A stretch of 64,000 nucleotides of DNA from Prevotella sp. E13-27 (lineage in GTDB: Bacteria > Bacteroidota > Bacteroidia > Bacteroidales > Bacteroidaceae), in NCBI RefSeq assembly GCF_023217965.1, contig NZ_JALPSC010000002.1, positions 1,488,001 through 1,552,000 of the forward strand, read 5' to 3'. Below, piece after piece: positions 9,095-18,242 of this stretch. How positions within the stretch are numbered: position 1 is the stretch's first letter; each line of letters opens with the position of its first letter. The position numbers and the translations under genes were made by a program. The notes under the pieces were generated by a model, which was given only the letters and a program-made list of their open reading frames with translations, had not been told where the DNA came from and ran no database searches.

Positions 9095-10588
9095 ATGAAC
9101 TACAGAATAGCTTTACTTTCAATTGTCATGAGTTTCATTGTGCTTTTCGGAGCACAGGCACAAAAGAAGCGCGACATGCGAGGAGCATGGATCCAGTGTG
9201 TCAACGGACAGTTTGAGCGCATGGGTACAGAGAAGATGCAGCAGACACTGACATATCAGCTTGACGAGTTGCAGAAGACCGGTGTAAACACTATTATTTT
9301 CCAAGTACGTCCTGAATGCGATGCCCTCTACGAGAGCGACATTGAGCCGTGGAGCCGTTTCCTCACTGGCGTTCAAGGTAAGGCGCCCTCACCATACTGG
9401 GACCCTCTGAAGTGGATGATTGAGCAGTGCCACAAGCGCGACATGGAGCTTCACGCATGGATAAACCCCTATCGTGCAAAGACGAAGGGTACATCGGTAC
9501 TTGCGCCAAACCACATCGCAAGCAAGCATCCCGAATTATGCTTTAATTATGACGGGCTGACTATTCTCAATCCAGGAATAGCCGAGAACAGAGACTTTAT
9601 CTGCGACGTTGTTCGAGACATTGTGAACCGCTACGACATTGACGGACTCCACATCGACGATTATTTCTACCCCTACCCTGTTGCCGGACTTGACATACCC
9701 GATGACAAACAGTATGCCGCCAATAGCAACGGTATCAGCGACCGTGGTGACTGGCGTCGTCATAATGTAAGCCTCTTCATAAAGCAACTTTATGAGACCG
9801 TCCATGAGATTAAGCCTTGGGTCAAGGTTGGCATATCTCCCTTCGGAATCTACCGCAACAAGAAAAGCTCGCCTATCGGCAGCAATACCAATGGTCTGCA
9901 GAACTACGATCAGCTCTATGCCGACATCCTCCTTTGGGTAAACAATGGATGGCTTGACTATTGTGTGCCTCAGATTTATTGGGAGATAGGTAACAAGGCA
10001 GCCGACTACGAGACTCTTATACGCTGGTGGAACCAGCATGCCGGCAAACGTCCGCTTATCATTGGCGAAGATGTAGAGCGTACGGTAAAGCATGCCGACC
10101 TCCACAATCCCAATACCCATCAACAGGCAGCAAAGTACAAGCTTCACAACGAGCTTCCGAATGTCAACGGAACAGTTCTGTGGTATGCCAAGATGGCTGT
10201 TGACAACCCAGGCAGCTACTCTACCATGCTCAGGAAGAAATACTGGGCACATCCTTCGCTGCAGCCAAGCATGACGTTCATTGACAAAACAGCTCCAAAG
10301 AAGCCACGCAAGGTGAAAGCCGTATGGACATCCGACGGATACATGCTCTTCTGGACTGCGCCAAAAGGCAAAGGCTGGAAGAACACCGCTACGCAATACG
10401 CTGTTTATTGTTTCGAGAAAGGCGAGAAGGTGAACCTTGACAACGCCTCAAAGATTGTTGCCGTAACAAGCAAGACTTTCTTCAAGCTGCCCTACGAGGA
10501 CGGCAAAAAGAAATATGTATATGTCGTTACGGCCCTGAACAGAATACACAACGAGAGCAAGAGCGTCACAAAGACCATCAAGCTATAA
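9095..10588 (+). CDS. Secreted glycosyl hydrolase-like 10 (GHL10/YngK-type) protein
   Basis: 497 aa with an N-terminal signal peptide (cut predicted after GAQAQ, about residue 23). The body is a GHL10 (DUF187) TIM-barrel: RGAWIQCVNG, NTIIFQVRPECDALY, ELHAWINPYRAK, GLHIDDYFYPYP (likely catalytic acid region), WVKVGISPFGIYRN and DYCVPQIYWEIG. The last 100 residues look like a fibronectin type III-like beta domain (PKKPRKVKAVWTSDGYML). Members act on cell-wall or polysaccharide glycans, but the substrate is not known from sequence. It starts 16 bp after the HAD gene. Confidence 0.85.
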   Translation: MNYRIALLSIVMSFIVLFGAQAQKKRDMRGAWIQCVNGQFERMGTEKMQQTLTYQLDELQKTGVNTIIFQVRPECDALYESDIEPWSRFLTGVQGKAPSPYWDPLKWMIEQCHKRDMELHAWINPYRAKTKGTSVLAPNHIASKHPELCFNYDGLTILNPGIAENRDFICDVVRDIVNRYDIDGLHIDDYFYPYPVAGLDIPDDKQYAANSNGISDRGDWRRHNVSLFIKQLYETVHEIKPWVKVGISPFGIYRNKKSSPIGSNTNGLQNYDQLYADILLWVNNGWLDYCVPQIYWEIGNKAADYETLIRWWNQHAGKRPLIIGEDVERTVKHADLHNPNTHQQAAKYKLHNELPNVNGTVLWYAKMAVDNPGSYSTMLRKKYWAHPSLQPSMTFIDKTAPKKPRKVKAVWTSDGYMLFWTAPKGKGWKNTATQYAVYCFEKGEKVNLDNASKIVAVTSKTFFKLPYEDGKKKYVYVVTALNRIHNESKSVTKTIKL

Positions 10589-10601
10589 CAAAGCAAAAGC
10601 C

Positions 10602-11732
10602 ATGAACAGGACAATACTTCTCGACAACGCAAGAGCAGAAATCTTCGAGTTCAACAACAGTACTGACGTAACTGAGTATCACATAATGATACATGCCGAT
10701 GAAGGTACTTTCCAGCAGCAGCTTGATGCTGTTCTCGATGCATACCGTTATGTGAGAGAACAGGAACTCAGCGGAGCAACGGCAGTCTTCAAGCGCTATT
10801 TTCTCAGCGATGCAGCCAATCAAGCCGACGAAGTGCTCATGGCCGATGTCAGTGACTGCGCAAAGAGCATCATAGAACAGGCGCCCCTCGACGGTTCTAA
10901 GATTGCCCTTTGGACTTATCTCATGACAAACGTGACGACACGCCAGCTTCCAAGCGGACTCTGTGAGGTGGCTCACGGAGCATTCCGCCACCTGTGGAAC
11001 GCCAGTGCCCACAACACAGCCATCAATTCTGAATATCAGACACGTTTACTCTTCAACGAATACATCATGCAGCTGGCACAAGAAGGCTGCACGCTTGCTG
11101 ACAACTGCATCCGCACGTGGCTCTTCGTTAACGATGTTGATGTCAACTACCCGGGAGTGGTAAAGGCCCGCAACACCGTGTTCTACACGCAAGGACTCAC
11201 CAACGACACCCACTTCATTGCATCTACAGGAATAGGCGGTCGCCAGCAAGACGCTAACGTTCTCACACAGATGGACAACTATGCCATAGCTGGTATAAGC
11301 AAAGAACAGATAACCTATCTCTACGCTCCTACTCACCTCAACCGCACCAGCGACTATGGTGTCAGCTTTGAGCGCGGCACACGTATCGACTATGCCGACC
11401 GTAGCCACGTGTTCATCTCAGGAACGGCAAGCATCAACAATAAAGGTCAGATTGAGCATCCGAAAGACATTGTGAAGCAGACCCACCGCATGTGGGATAA
11501 TGTTGAAACGCTGTTGAAGGAAGCCGACTGCGACTACAACGATGTTGGTGTGATGATTGTCTATCTGCGTGACATTGCCGATTACAAGCTTGTCAACAAG
11601 CTCTATGAAGAGCGCTTTCCAGATAAGCCACGAGTCATCGTTCATGCGCCAGTATGCCGTTCAGGATGGCTCGTAGAGATGGAATGTATGGCTGTGAAGG
11701 CAACGAACGACAAGAAACTGCCAAGTTTCTAA
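10602..11732 (+). CDS. Rid (YjgF)-superfamily protein, two-domain chorismatase-like form
   Basis: 376 aa. The C-terminal half (about 250-376) is a Rid/YjgF fold: HVFISGTASINNKG, IVKQTHRMWDNVETLLKEA, VGVMIVYLRDIADYKLVNKLY and RVIVHAPVCRSGWLVEMECMA. The N-terminal half resembles the extra domain of FkbO/Hyg5-type chorismatases, with NDVDVNYPGVVKARN in between. No signal peptide. Rid proteins deaminate enamines or, in the extended group, hydrolyse chorismate; the reaction here is unassigned. It follows the GHL10 gene by 13 bp and converges on trmO. Confidence 0.7.
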   Translation: MNRTILLDNARAEIFEFNNSTDVTEYHIMIHADEGTFQQQLDAVLDAYRYVREQELSGATAVFKRYFLSDAANQADEVLMADVSDCAKSIIEQAPLDGSKIALWTYLMTNVTTRQLPSGLCEVAHGAFRHLWNASAHNTAINSEYQTRLLFNEYIMQLAQEGCTLADNCIRTWLFVNDVDVNYPGVVKARNTVFYTQGLTNDTHFIASTGIGGRQQDANVLTQMDNYAIAGISKEQITYLYAPTHLNRTSDYGVSFERGTRIDYADRSHVFISGTASINNKGQIEHPKDIVKQTHRMWDNVETLLKEADCDYNDVGVMIVYLRDIADYKLVNKLYEERFPDKPRVIVHAPVCRSGWLVEMECMAVKATNDKKLPSF

Positions 11733-11751
11733 CGCTTAACGACGAAGACAA

Positions 11752-12450
11752 TTATTTGTTGCCAGAGCTGTTCCTGACTGGTCTTATCTCCACGACTTCC
11801 ACACGCTCGTCAACCACTCGGAAGCGCACGTCTTTTCCTGCAAACGGCATGCCATAGACTCTCGTCGGGTCATCATGATATTGAGGGCGAGGGTCAAAGG
11901 AGAGCACCTCCTTCAGTCCTTCCATATCTTCTGTGGAGAACTGTTTCTCAATAGCTTCTGGCACAACGACTTCAAGCCGTTTCCACTCCGTCTTATCAAC
12001 GAAGCCCGATTTCGCTTCAGGGTGACAGTCGGCATAAGCCACATATGGTTTTATGTCATAGATAGGCGTACCATCCATCAAGTCGGCACCTTTCACCCAT
12101 ATCACAGGAGCGTTGGCGCAATCATTGTCAACTCGGCTTATCTCAACTGAGGTAAGCCCAAGCCTGTTCGGACGGAACGGCGAACGTGAAGCGAACACCC
12201 CCACCCTCTCGTTTCCTCCCAGACGTGGAGGTCGCACGGTAAGCCCCGAAGATTCATGGCTATTAGCCGAGAACTCCCATATCAGCCATAGGTGGCTGAA
12301 CGCTTCAAGTCCTCTTACGGCCTCTTCGTGCCTATAGGCAGGCTCAAGCACAATCCTTCCCTCCAACGACGAAGCAAGCCCCCCTTGACGAGGAATGCCG
12401 AACTTCGATGTCAGCGGCGAACGGAAGAAAGCTATTGGCTCTATGTTCAT
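11752..12450 (-). CDS. trmO: tRNA (t6A37) N6-methyltransferase TrmO
   Basis: 232 aa, the length of E. coli TrmO (TsaA/UPF0066 family), which methylates N6-threonylcarbamoyladenosine 37 in some tRNA-Thr. Family features: MNIEPIAFFRSPLTSKFGIPRQ at the start (shown in part), the FSHLWLIWEF core, and GVFASRSPFRPNRLGLT, which holds the SAM-binding beta-barrel signature. A C-terminal small domain ends in DPRPQYHDDPTRVYGMPFAG. The start ATG shares one base with the fetB stop (TAATG), indicating translational coupling behind fetAB. Confidence 0.9.
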   Translation of the reverse strand: MNIEPIAFFRSPLTSKFGIPRQGGLASSLEGRIVLEPAYRHEEAVRGLEAFSHLWLIWEFSANSHESSGLTVRPPRLGGNERVGVFASRSPFRPNRLGLTSVEISRVDNDCANAPVIWVKGADLMDGTPIYDIKPYVAYADCHPEAKSGFVDKTEWKRLEVVVPEAIEKQFSTEDMEGLKEVLSFDPRPQYHDDPTRVYGMPFAGKDVRFRVVDERVEVVEIRPVRNSSGNK

Positions 12451-13211
12451 TATCCTATATATTTTCCAGAGCGGTCGAAAAGCACCTTGTCAAAGGTGAC
12501 AAGGCAGATAATGACAGTCAACAGACAGCAGGCAAACGACACACACGTTGCCACCATCACCACCACTACAGCTACTATAGGCGACACGCCACCAAGCAAT
12601 AATCCACAGAGTAATAGTGGCAACGCCATAGCCACAGGGCGTGTCATGCGGTAAAGCAACGGGACGACAGCCCCACGAAGTGCACGCTTCACGCTTGGCA
12701 TTATAGCTTCATTATGATTAGCGCCGTTAGCCAGCATATACTGGATATGTTCCTGCGTGTTAGCGAGGCTTCCTGTATAGCTTCTTATAGCCGATGATAC
12801 AGACTTTATCATCATGCCTGCCAACAGAGCCTGCGACACGATAATCGCCACATGGCTCTCAACAGGCAGTGTAAGAGTAATAATTCCACATCCAATTATC
12901 ATGGCGAGAAACTCTGAAAGCGCAACATACCAGTAAAGTTTCTTTGCAGGAACATGAGCTTTACGCAATGTGAGCAATGCAGTAACAGCCACCAATGGCA
13001 GCGACCACAGCAGGCTCGCCCACCATTGTCCGACCTTGAAGAGTCCCATGATATACAGACACGCCACGACCAGGCTCAGGGTATAATATATCAGAACACG
13101 TCCCATGCGCGAAGCCATACGCTTGTCCAACATTATGAACAGGCCTCCGCAACAAGCCATCATCACTACTACGATGGCAACGCCCAACAAAGAAATATCA
13201 CTTAACTGCAT
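12450..13211 (-). CDS. FetB/YbbM-type ABC transporter permease
   Basis: 253 aa with about seven membrane segments. It matches the UPF0014 permease family; E. coli FetB (YbbM) exports iron with ATPase FetA. Visible signatures are the conserved cytoplasmic loop (IRSYTGSLANTQEHIQYMLANGA and PSVKRALRGAVVPLLYRMTRP, given in part). It lies 15 bp downstream of a small ATPase-like gene and overlaps trmO by one base. Iron export is a family inference; the partner ATPase is degenerate, so the transport mechanism is uncertain. Confidence 0.75.
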   Translation of the reverse strand: MQLSDISLLGVAIVVVMMACCGGLFIMLDKRMASRMGRVLIYYTLSLVVACLYIMGLFKVGQWWASLLWSLPLVAVTALLTLRKAHVPAKKLYWYVALSEFLAMIIGCGIITLTLPVESHVAIIVSQALLAGMMIKSVSSAIRSYTGSLANTQEHIQYMLANGANHNEAIMPSVKRALRGAVVPLLYRMTRPVAMALPLLLCGLLLGGVSPIVAVVVVMVATCVSFACCLLTVIICLVTFDKVLFDRSGKYIG

Positions 13212-13226
13212 AATTAATATCTCAGT

Positions 13227-13787
13227 TTATATTTCCACCACCTGGTCGGCAGCACTAATTATCTCGTCCTCGTCACTTGTTACGACTACCACCTTTCCCT
13301 GTTTTGCAAGATTCTTCAAATAGCCACTCGTCTCTTTGGGAGGATTATCCACAAGCAGAATCTTCTTGTCCAGCAACACTGCAACAGCAAGCAACTGTAC
13401 ACGCCCATCACTGACATCGGCACCCGTTCTGCGCATCTCCTCGCCCAATATACCGTTCGATATAGGTATATCCCTGTTTGCTTTCAGGCTAAACACATCC
13501 TGCACCGTAGGTGGCTCGTACTTCGTCACCTCTCCAAGCGTGGTAAGGCGCTCTGGAGCATAAGCCATAAGCTCGCGAAACGATTGTGCCGTGCGTTCCG
13601 TCAGTGGCTCGCCGTCTATGCACACATATCCGTGAGAGATGTGACTGAAGCCCTGGATGGCAAGCAGCCATCGAGTCCTGCTGGCAGCAGTACCGCCAGT
13701 AATGCACATCAGCTCTCCAGAGCTCGCCATAAACGAAAGCGTGTGACTTTCGTTCTCTGTCAGCACATCATTGAGTTCAAGAATCAT
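13227..13787 (-). CDS. Degenerate ABC-type ATP-binding protein (FetA position)
   Basis: 186 aa, shorter than typical FetA (about 225). The ABC fold can be followed, but every nucleotide-handling motif is altered: Walker A reads GGTAASRT (31-38, Lys replaced by Arg and two glycines lost), the LSGGQ signature reads VSDGR (125-129), Walker B keeps Asp147 but has Asn148 instead of the catalytic Glu, and the switch position after VVVVT lacks a His. The reading frame is intact and coupled to the permease, so it is probably a functional non-hydrolysing or regulatory partner rather than a decaying gene. Confidence 0.65.
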   Translation of the reverse strand: MILELNDVLTENESHTLSFMASSGELMCITGGTAASRTRWLLAIQGFSHISHGYVCIDGEPLTERTAQSFRELMAYAPERLTTLGEVTKYEPPTVQDVFSLKANRDIPISNGILGEEMRRTGADVSDGRVQLLAVAVLLDKKILLVDNPPKETSGYLKNLAKQGKVVVVTSDEDEIISAADQVVEI

Positions 13788-13810
13788 TACTCTACTTTAA
13801 AAATATGATG

Positions 13811-13841
13811 CAAAGATACGATTAAGCGAGGAAAAAGCAAA
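13811..13841 (-). promoter_or_regulatory. Promoter of the fetAB-trmO unit
   Basis: On the minus strand TTTG (13838-13841), 19 bp, TATCTTTG (13811-13818); transcription would begin about 20 bp before the ATG at 13787. It is one half of a back-to-back promoter pair. Confidence 0.75.
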
Positions 13842-13858
13842 AGGAAAACTCGTTTTCT

Positions 13859-13890
13859 TTTGGCTTTTCACTTAAGTTTACGTAATTTTG
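13859..13890 (+). promoter_or_regulatory. Promoter of aguAB, placed directly on the start codon
   Basis: TTTG (13859-13862), 20 bp, TAATTTTG (13883-13890). Only CACC separates the -7 element from the ATG at 13895, so the transcript would have essentially no leader. Confidence 0.75.
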
Positions 13891-13894
13891 CACC

Positions 13895-14893
13895 ATGCAA
13901 AACGAAAAACAGTACAGGCTCCCTGCCGAATGGGAGCCACAAAGCGGGATACAGCTTACTTGGCCACACGCCAACACTGACTGGGCTCCCATGCTCAAGG
14001 AGATAGAAAAGACCTACAACGAAATGGCAGAAGCGATACAACGCTACGAGCCGTTGCTCATCGTTGGTCCTCCATCAAACGACACCTGGGCACGCGATCA
14101 TGGTTTCCTGACACTTGTCAGTTCCCAAGACGCCTCTCCCCTCCTCCTCGACTTCTGTTTCAACGGATGGGGCGAGAAGTTCCGTTCCGACCTTGACAAC
14201 GCTCTCAACCGTCGTCTTTTCGATGAGGGACGGTTTAAGGGTGAATATGTTGACCACCTTGACTTCGTACTCGAAGGCGGAAGCATAGAGAGCGACGGAC
14301 GAGGCACCATCTTCACCACCAGTTGCTGTCTTCTTGCGCCTCATCGCAACCAGCCACTGACGAAAGACGAGATCGAAGCCCGTCTGAAGCAGTATCTCTG
14401 TGCAGAGCGCGTGCTTTGGATTGACCACGGACAGCTCACTGGCGACGACACCGACGGACACATTGACACGCTGGTACGCATCTGTCCTGACGACACATTA
14501 TTATATGTAGGTTGCGATGACCCTGCCGACGAGCAATACCACGAGCTCCATCTCATGGAAGAGCAGCTTAAGACCTTCCGTACTATTGACGGCAAGCCCT
14601 ATCGTCTGCTCAGGCTGCCCTCCCCTCGTCCCATCTACGACTACTACACGGAGCACGGACGTCGTAAACGCGAGCGTCTGCCTGCCACCTATGCCAACTT
14701 CCTCATCATCAACGGTGCAGTACTCTGCCCCACCTATCATCAGGAAGACCTCGACCGTCAGGCCCTCGCCGTCATAGCCGAAGCATTCCCCGGCCGCGAC
14801 ATCATAGGCATCGACTGCCGTTCAATAATAAAACAGCACGGTTCACTTCACTGCTGCACCATGCAGTTCCCAGAAGGGGTATATGTCAAATAA
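13895..14893 (+). CDS. aguA: Agmatine deiminase
   Basis: 332 aa, cytoplasmic. Hydrolyses agmatine to N-carbamoylputrescine and ammonia, the first of two steps to putrescine. Landmarks of the peptidyl-arginine/agmatine deiminase family: LPAEWEPQSGIQLTWPH at the N-terminus, WARDHG (Asp of the guanidinium site), LEGGSIESDGRGT, HGQLTGDDTDGHIDT (catalytic His and Asp) and the nucleophile Cys in GSLHCCTMQ near the C-terminus. The ATG cannot be moved much downstream without losing LPAEWEPQ. aguB follows 17 bp later. Confidence 0.93.
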   Translation: MQNEKQYRLPAEWEPQSGIQLTWPHANTDWAPMLKEIEKTYNEMAEAIQRYEPLLIVGPPSNDTWARDHGFLTLVSSQDASPLLLDFCFNGWGEKFRSDLDNALNRRLFDEGRFKGEYVDHLDFVLEGGSIESDGRGTIFTTSCCLLAPHRNQPLTKDEIEARLKQYLCAERVLWIDHGQLTGDDTDGHIDTLVRICPDDTLLYVGCDDPADEQYHELHLMEEQLKTFRTIDGKPYRLLRLPSPRPIYDYYTEHGRRKRERLPATYANFLIINGAVLCPTYHQEDLDRQALAVIAEAFPGRDIIGIDCRSIIKQHGSLHCCTMQFPEGVYVK

Positions 14894-14910
14894 CCATAAT
14901 TCAAAAGACA

Positions 14911-15795
14911 ATGAAAGAACTCAAAATAGGATTCCTGCAGCAGCACAACACTGCTGACACAGTAAATAACATAGAGCGTCTGTGCGACGGCATTCGCGAC
15001 CTTGCCCAGCGAGGTGCAGAGCTTGTCGTTCTGCAAGAACTTCACAACTCACTCTACTTCTGTCAGGTAGAGAGCGTTGACAACTTCGACCTCGCTGAGC
15101 CCATCCCTGGCCCCTCTACCGACATCTACGGCCGACTGGCAAAAGAGCTGGGCATAGTGCTCGTCACCTCTCTCTTTGAGCGTCGCGCAGCAGGTCTCTA
15201 CCACAACACCGCTGTTGTCTTCGAAAAAGACGGAACCATAGCCGGCAAGTATCGCAAGATGCACATACCCGACGATCCAGCCTACTACGAGAAGTTCTAT
15301 TTCACCCCTGGCGACCTCGGCTTCCGTCCCATCAACACCTCGGTAGGACGTCTTGGCGTGCTCGTATGCTGGGATCAGTGGTATCCAGAGGCAGCACGTC
15401 TCATGGCCCTTCAGGGTGCCAAACTGCTCATCTACCCCACAGCCATAGGCTATGAGAGCAGCGACGCTCCAGAGGAGCAGCAGCGTCAGCGCATGGCTTG
15501 GCAGACCGTAATGCGTGGTCACGCCGTTGCCAACGGACTGCCCGTCGTAGCCGTCAACCGTGTTGGCCATGAGGAAGACCCCAGCCAGCAGACTAACGGC
15601 ATACAGTTCTGGGGCACCTCTTTCGTCTGTGGTCCTCAGGGCGAGATTCACTACGAAGCCTCAACCGACGAAGAAGAGAGCATCATAGTCAGCATAGACA
15701 TTGAGCGTGCTGAGCAGGTGCGCCGTTGGTGGCCTTTCCTTCGTGACCGTCGCATAGAGAACTACGGCGACATCACCCGACGTTTCATAGACTAA
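14911..15795 (+). CDS. aguB: N-carbamoylputrescine amidase
   Basis: 294 aa, carbon-nitrogen hydrolase (nitrilase) superfamily. Converts N-carbamoylputrescine to putrescine, CO2 and ammonia. The catalytic triad is visible: Glu in LVVLQELHNS, Lys in KYRKMHIPDD and Cys in VLVCWDQWYPE. The family end (RRWWPFLRDRRIENYG) is complete. Adjacent to aguA in the same direction, the pair makes a full agmatine-to-putrescine route. Confidence 0.94.
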   Translation: MKELKIGFLQQHNTADTVNNIERLCDGIRDLAQRGAELVVLQELHNSLYFCQVESVDNFDLAEPIPGPSTDIYGRLAKELGIVLVTSLFERRAAGLYHNTAVVFEKDGTIAGKYRKMHIPDDPAYYEKFYFTPGDLGFRPINTSVGRLGVLVCWDQWYPEAARLMALQGAKLLIYPTAIGYESSDAPEEQQRQRMAWQTVMRGHAVANGLPVVAVNRVGHEEDPSQQTNGIQFWGTSFVCGPQGEIHYEASTDEEESIIVSIDIERAEQVRRWWPFLRDRRIENYGDITRRFID

Positions 15796-15805
15796 GCCAC
15801 TAACA

Positions 15806-16900
15806 ATGAAGAAGTTCTTATCCATTGCCGTAGTCTTTATTATGGCTACGGCGATTGCCACAGCACAGAAAATCCGTACGATAGACAAAAACGGCCAGCC
15901 TGTGTCCTATGTCTCAGTAATGACCACCGATGCCAAGTATATCGGCATCACCGACATCGACGGCGTTCTGGAAGATGTGAAAGGAGCTGAGACCATTTCC
16001 TTGAGCCACGTGGCATTTAAGCCTCAACTGTATAAAGTCAGTGGTAACAATTGTGTCATCACCCTCGAGGATGCCGACTTCGGACTGCCCGAGATTGTGG
16101 TAAAGAAGAAGCCCTATGTCTATGCACAGACCTACTACCGCGCCTATTTCTACGACGATGAGTATGGCGTCTTCTACTACCGTGCAGGCCTTACCGACAA
16201 TGTCATAGACCGTGCAAAGAAGAAGCTCTCTGCCAACACCTCCACCGCCTCGAAGGCCACCTACGGCGTTATCAAGACTCTCTTAAACAGCATAATTGGA
16301 GGCAAGCTCGACAAGAACAGCCATATCAAGATGAGGACGCTAGAGGAGAGAATAAAAGATAGCGGAAAGGACATCCAAGTGAAGATTATCGACGAGGGCA
16401 ATGGGCGCAAGCGCATCAGCGACTTCAAGGGAACCATTGGCTATATCATCGACAACAAAGAGACTGAGCAGCGCCGCTTCACCTACGAGGGTCACAAGAT
16501 GGTTGCCCACAAACTGGAAGCCCAGGGCAAGGAAAAGAAACTGAAGAAGCGCGAAGCCGAAGACGCCAAGGAGAGAAACCGTAAGGATGCCGACTTCATC
16601 CTTTACAAGATAGATGAGGACGGCCATTGTGCCCCCGAGGACTTCGTCATGTCGCAGCTAATGATTAGTTTCGATAAGGATAACAAAGAAGGTAAGAGCG
16701 TCCACAACATCTACTGCGTACAGGTGTTCACCATCGAGCGTGCCTATGTCGATAAGGCCGAACTGAAACAGAAGAAAAAGGACAACAAGATGAAGATGAC
16801 CTATCAGAACATCCGCCAGTTCGAGCGTGCCCACAACATCCCCGCCCTTGCTCCCGCCGTCCAGCAGAAGCTCAATGACCTGTGGAAGATTTCAGAATAA
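15806..16900 (+). CDS. Exported protein with N-terminal carboxypeptidase-regulatory-like domain
   Basis: 364 aa. Signal peptide at 1-20 (cut after IATAQ). Residues about 22-90 look like the beta-sandwich 'CarboxypepD_reg-like' domain common in Bacteroidota (IDKNGQPVSYVSVMT, ITDIDGVLED). The rest is basic and helical with a lysine-rich stretch (KEKKLKKREAEDAKERNRK) and no recognised domain. It starts 10 bp after aguB, so it may share that transcript. Function unknown; periplasmic or outer-membrane location is inferred from the signal. Confidence 0.7.
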   Translation: MKKFLSIAVVFIMATAIATAQKIRTIDKNGQPVSYVSVMTTDAKYIGITDIDGVLEDVKGAETISLSHVAFKPQLYKVSGNNCVITLEDADFGLPEIVVKKKPYVYAQTYYRAYFYDDEYGVFYYRAGLTDNVIDRAKKKLSANTSTASKATYGVIKTLLNSIIGGKLDKNSHIKMRTLEERIKDSGKDIQVKIIDEGNGRKRISDFKGTIGYIIDNKETEQRRFTYEGHKMVAHKLEAQGKEKKLKKREAEDAKERNRKDADFILYKIDEDGHCAPEDFVMSQLMISFDKDNKEGKSVHNIYCVQVFTIERAYVDKAELKQKKKDNKMKMTYQNIRQFERAHNIPALAPAVQQKLNDLWKISE

Positions 16901-16967
16901 CATCTATTAATCAATTATCTTGCATTCCCGCAGGCGGTACCTTGTTTTTTAGCTTATATACTCATTA

Positions 16968-18242
16968 TTAAAGTTCGAGAATCCACTTCCAAAGTGGCAT
17001 GACCTCAATAGTGCCAAACTCATCGGTGATAGTGTCCGACTCATCGTAGGTCAGGATGACGCGACGGTCACAAGGCAAAACCTTTGGCAGTTTTTTCAGG
17101 GCATCAAGTTCACGGTCAAAAGTGGATTCTGCCTGGGTGATGCTATAGGATGCCTGTACGGCCAACTTATCTTCTGGAACATAGAAATCCACCTCGACCT
17201 TGTCATTGTAGAAGAACACACGCTCGTTATCCTTGTCATGACCATACTTGCGGAACATGGTCAGGGCGGTGAGGTTTTCAAGAAGCGAAGTATCGCCATC
17301 AAGCAGGAAAAGGTTGAGTACTCCGTTGTCTACAAAGTAGTATTTGCACAAAGTCTCCTTGTCGGCAAAGGCAGCAGATACGTTGCGCAGACGCAGGAGT
17401 AGCCATGCGTCCTCGCTATATTCGATGTACTTGCTGACGGTGGGCATGGTAATCTTTCCGCTCACCGACGACAGAACGTTGGAGAGCCGGTTGTAGGAAA
17501 CGGGCTGCTTAACGCTCTCGGCCAGCTTCTTAAGCAGCAGACGCAGGAGGTTGGCATTGGAGATTTTATTACGGCTAACAATATCGCCCAGATAAATCTT
17601 CTGGAGGGTACTGGTCAGGTAGTCACGCTTTACGCTGAGACCAACAGACTCTGGCAGTCCTCCCCAATGCAGGTACTCACTCCACGCGCGCAGCATCTTG
17701 GCACGTGATTCGGTGGCTAACAGGGCATGTTCATCGAAAGGCACTTCATTGACAATAAGGAACTCCTGAAAGCTATATGGGTAGACCTCAGTGGTAAGGT
17801 AACGGCCTCCAAGGGTGGTCATAATCTCTGATGATAACATCTTTGCGTTGCTACCAGTAATCCAGACCCGATACTTTGCATCAGCCATACGACGCGCAAA
17901 CTTCTCCCAGCCGTCGATGTTCTGCACTTCGTCAAGGAAGAGCATGGGACGCTGGTCGTACATCTCGGCATGACACTCCAGAATCAACTCAAAGTCCTCA
18001 GCAGTGAAATCTGCCAGACGGTCATCCTCAAAATTAAGATAGAGCATACCGTCCCAACCGCGTCCTTCGGCAAGCATCTGTTGCATCTTCTGATAGAGCA
18101 TGAATGATTTGCCTGCTCTGCGAACACCGATGAACACACGCCTTTCGAACTCGTCGGAAGGTAACTCACGAGGTATTACCTGATAATTCTCTACATCCCT
18201 CTGATTGGATGCCATTATCTGTTTTAAAACCGCCTTATTCAT
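16968..18242 (-). CDS. AAA_14/DUF4143 ATP-binding protein
   Basis: 424 aa. P-loop at GVRRAGKS (39-46), Walker B PMLFLDEVQN near residue 100, sensor Asn-type segment VWITGSNAKMLSSEI with the conserved Leu/Gly region following, and a C-terminal DUF4143 domain (about 200-400; VSYNRLSNVLSS, YFVDNGVLNLFL, KVEVDFYV, a PD-(D/E)xK-like D-hxhxV). This large Bacteroidota family has no settled role. The gene stands alone on the minus strand. A -7-like CAAAATTA (18276-18283, read on the minus strand) lies upstream. Confidence 0.85.
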   Translation of the reverse strand: MNKAVLKQIMASNQRDVENYQVIPRELPSDEFERRVFIGVRRAGKSFMLYQKMQQMLAEGRGWDGMLYLNFEDDRLADFTAEDFELILECHAEMYDQRPMLFLDEVQNIDGWEKFARRMADAKYRVWITGSNAKMLSSEIMTTLGGRYLTTEVYPYSFQEFLIVNEVPFDEHALLATESRAKMLRAWSEYLHWGGLPESVGLSVKRDYLTSTLQKIYLGDIVSRNKISNANLLRLLLKKLAESVKQPVSYNRLSNVLSSVSGKITMPTVSKYIEYSEDAWLLLRLRNVSAAFADKETLCKYYFVDNGVLNLFLLDGDTSLLENLTALTMFRKYGHDKDNERVFFYNDKVEVDFYVPEDKLAVQASYSITQAESTFDRELDALKKLPKVLPCDRRVILTYDESDTITDEFGTIEVMPLWKWILEL

